Below are positions 12,479-13,981 of a stretch of DNA of 13,981 bases, piece after piece. Positions within the stretch are counted from its first letter, which is position 1. Each line of letters starts with the position of its first letter. A program made the position numbers and the translations under genes. The notes beneath the pieces are model-generated. The model was not told where the DNA came from. It saw nothing but the letters and a program-made list of their open reading frames with translations, and did no database searches. Source of the DNA: Nitrospirota bacterium (lineage in GTDB: Bacteria > Nitrospirota > Thermodesulfovibrionia > JACRGW01); assembly GCA_016212195.1 (NCBI GenBank), contig JACRGW010000062.1:1-13981 (forward strand), in the 5' to 3' direction.

Positions 12479-12510
12479 AACCCTTGAATCCTGGAACCCT
12501 TGAACCCATT
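12479..12510. repeat. Octanucleotide array upstream of obgE
   Basis: Four 8-nt units in phase (AACCCTTG, AATCCTGG, AACCCTTG, AACCCATT) end 13 nt before the obgE start. CCCTTGAATC (12481-12490) is the exact inverse of GATTCAAGGG at 12321-12330, so the array and that arm flank the palindromic pair at 12353-12443. Confidence 0.7.
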
Positions 12511-12523
12511 TTAGAATCAATTT

Positions 12524-13570
12524 ATGTTCACCGATCAGGTAAAGATCTTTGTGAAGGCAGGTGATGGTGGAAAGGGCTGCATAAGCTTCAGAAGGGAGAA
12601 GTATGTCCCGAGGGGAGGGCCTAATGGCGGTGATGGCGGAAAGGGAGGAGATATAATCGTAAAATCCACAGAGGATCTCAATACGCTGCTTGATCTCAAA
12701 TATCATCTCCATTACAGGGCAAAGAGAGGTGAACATGGTAAGGGAAAGAATAAACACGGGAAGAATGGACCTGATATTATTATCCATGTCCCTGTTGGAA
12801 CCATAGTTAAAGATTTCAATACAGGTGAGATCCTGTCAGACCTTACAGAGGAAGGGATGGAGGTTATTGCTGTTAAAAGTGGAAGGGGTGGTAAAGGTAA
12901 TGCCTTCTTCGCAACCTCTACAAGGCAGGCACCAAGATTCGCCCAGCCTGGTGAGGAAGGTGAAGAAAGATGGTTGCTATTAGAACTGAAATTGATAGCA
13001 GATGTGGGTCTTATCGGGATGCCGAATTCAGGGAAATCCACTCTTATATCTGCCATATCTTCTGCAAGACCGAAGATAGCAGACTATCCGTTCACAACAC
13101 TATCACCAGTTTTAGGTGTGGTCAGACATGGTGAGTTCAGGGGCTTTGTTGTTGCAGATATCCCTGGCCTTATCGAAGGGGCACATAAGGGTGCTGGACT
13201 TGGCTTTCAGTTTTTGAGGCATGTGGAGAGGACTTCTATCCTTGCTCATCTTGTTGATGTATCGGAAGATAGCCCTGGGGATCCGATCGAGAATTTTAAA
13301 ATCATAAATAGAGAACTCGGTCTCTACGATCCATCCCTTGTAGAAAGACATCAGGTTGTAGTAGCCAATAAGATAGATGTCATGGGAAAAGGTGACAAAC
13401 TTCTCCGCCTGAAGAAATTCTGTGAGGAATCAGGATACAGGGTTTTCCCTATCTCTGCCATAACTGGAAAAGGGATAAACGACTTACTTTCCTATCTTTC
13501 GATTAAGGTTGAAGGATTAAGATCGAAGACTAAGGGTCAAGCCCAGCAAATAGAAAGGATATGGACCTGA
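12524..13570 (+). CDS. obgE: Obg family GTPase (ribosome assembly)
   Basis: ObgE/CgtA binds the 50S precursor and links its maturation to GTP and stress signals. The 348 residues start MFTDQVKIFVKAGDGGKGCISFRREK. The glycine-rich Obg domain covers about 1-158 (GGPNGGDGGKGGD at 31-43). The G domain follows: G1 GMPNSGKST (165-173), G2 FTT (190-192), G3 DIPG (212-215), G4 NKID (282-285), G5 SAITG near the end. The extra OCT domain seen in Gram-positive Obg is absent. It follows rplU-rpmA, the conserved genomic order. I see no Shine-Dalgarno sequence; an 8-nt array lies directly upstream. The stop overlaps the next start by 1 nt (TGATG). Confidence 0.97.
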   Translation: MFTDQVKIFVKAGDGGKGCISFRREKYVPRGGPNGGDGGKGGDIIVKSTEDLNTLLDLKYHLHYRAKRGEHGKGKNKHGKNGPDIIIHVPVGTIVKDFNTGEILSDLTEEGMEVIAVKSGRGGKGNAFFATSTRQAPRFAQPGEEGEERWLLLELKLIADVGLIGMPNSGKSTLISAISSARPKIADYPFTTLSPVLGVVRHGEFRGFVVADIPGLIEGAHKGAGLGFQFLRHVERTSILAHLVDVSEDSPGDPIENFKIINRELGLYDPSLVERHQVVVANKIDVMGKGDKLLRLKKFCEESGYRVFPISAITGKGINDLLSYLSIKVEGLRSKTKGQAQQIERIWT

Positions 13571-13981
13571 TGGAGAACATAAGGGAAGAATTAATAAAGT
13601 CCGCTAAAAGGGTAGTGATAAAGATAGGGAGCACTGTCCTCGCTTCTAAGGAAGGTATAAACCAGAGTAGGATTGATTCCTTAGCAAAAGAGATAAGCAA
13701 TATAGATAAAGAGGTGGTGATTGTATCATCAGGGGCTATTGCTGCAGGGATGGGAAGGCTTTCTTTGGTTGAAAGACCAAAGGAAATAAAAATGAAGCAG
13801 GCAGTAGCAGCAGTTGGTCAGAGCCGCCTCATGTGGGCATATGAGAAAAGTTTTGAGACCTATGGAAAGAAGGTTGCCCAGGTTCTTCTCACAAGGGAAG
13901 ACCTTTCGGAAAGGAGACGTTACCTCTATGCCAGAAATACAATCGAAACCCTTATAGGTTTAGGTGTAATCCCTGTAATAA
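13570..13981 (+). CDS. proB: Glutamate 5-kinase, N-terminal part (truncated by window end)
   Basis: This kinase phosphorylates glutamate at the gamma-carboxyl, the first step of proline synthesis. The visible 137 residues begin MENIREELIKSAKRVVIKIGSTVL, with Lys18 of the amino-acid-kinase motif, followed by VVIVSSGAIAAGMGRL, AAVGQSRLMWAYE and LLTREDLSERRRYLYARNTIETLI, all typical of ProB. The full protein is usually about 370 residues with a PUA domain, or about 260 without; which applies cannot be seen. I chose the ATG at 13570, which overlaps the obgE stop and has AAAGGA (13554-13559) 10 nt upstream; the in-frame ATG at 13561 lies only 1 nt after that site and would overlap obgE by 10 nt. 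Confidence 0.95.
   Translation, partial: MENIREELIKSAKRVVIKIGSTVLASKEGINQSRIDSLAKEISNIDKEVVIVSSGAIAAGMGRLSLVERPKEIKMKQAVAAVGQSRLMWAYEKSFETYGKKVAQVLLTREDLSERRRYLYARNTIETLIGLGVIPVI

Larger units (their letters stand above)
12130..12523. other. Repeat-filled gap between rpmA and obgE, no gene
   Basis: This 394-nt gap holds, in order, a hairpin-forming 7-nt array (12138-12202), an A+T-rich stretch (12203-12320) in which I recognise nothing, an inverted GATTCAAGGG arm (12321-12330), an inverted pair of GTCATTCC hairpins (12353-12443), and an 8-nt array (12479-12510). No clear promoter or ribosome site for obgE was found. An open frame at 12295-12480 is repeat-derived and rejected. Confidence 0.75.

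Noticed and set aside
12295..12480. 61-residue open frame between rpmA and obgE
   Set aside because: Its sequence (RHSCVGRNP, WIPAFAGMT) is the translation of the GTCATTCC palindromic pair, a common spurious call. There is no ribosome site.

Overview
The window is a compact, almost entirely plus-strand stretch of a bacterial chromosome. It carries a tryptophan biosynthesis operon, then accD, a rhomboid protease, a degenerate receiver protein, tRNA-Pro, a TIGR00725-type nucleotide-binding protein, an RpoS-like sigma factor, apt, tRNA-Arg, and the conserved rplU-rpmA-obgE-proB block. Codon use is rich in ATA, AGA and AGG and the GC content looks moderate. The gene order (trp genes running into accD; L21-L27-Obg-ProB) and the RpoS-like sigma factor suggest a Gram-negative lineage such as Nitrospirota or Desulfobacterota. 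This placement is inference; nothing in the window names the species.

Layout. Positions 2-7083 encode trpE (3' end only), trpG, trpD, trpC, a TrpB2-type tryptophan synthase beta, trpF, classical trpB and trpA. The full route from chorismate to tryptophan is therefore present, with two different beta-chain genes on either side of trpF. Positions 7135-9085 hold accD, a rhomboid protease and a receiver protein that keeps its phospho-Asp but has lost the other catalytic residues. Positions 9086-9400 hold a good sigma70-type promoter, a hairpin-rich leader, tRNA-Pro(CGG) and a TTG start. Positions 9398-11489 hold the TIGR00725 gene, the sigma factor, apt and tRNA-Arg(CCT). Positions 11553-13981 hold L21, L27, ObgE and the first 137 codons of proB, which runs off the end.

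The most unusual feature lies between the genes. Most of the longer junctions carry a degenerate tandem array with a strict 7-nt period (8-nt at one place), and these arrays often contain or touch the upstream stop codon. Unit sequences differ between loci, yet two arrays about 11 kb apart share an 18-mer in inverted orientation. Several arrays are paired with a complementary array to make a long hairpin. In two places a GC-rich palindromic element sits inside such an array; one of these adds a tail to trpA. Two further inverted-pair palindromic repeats lie at 4255-4340 and 12353-12443. No CRISPR array, complete transposase gene, phage gene or obvious defence system was seen.
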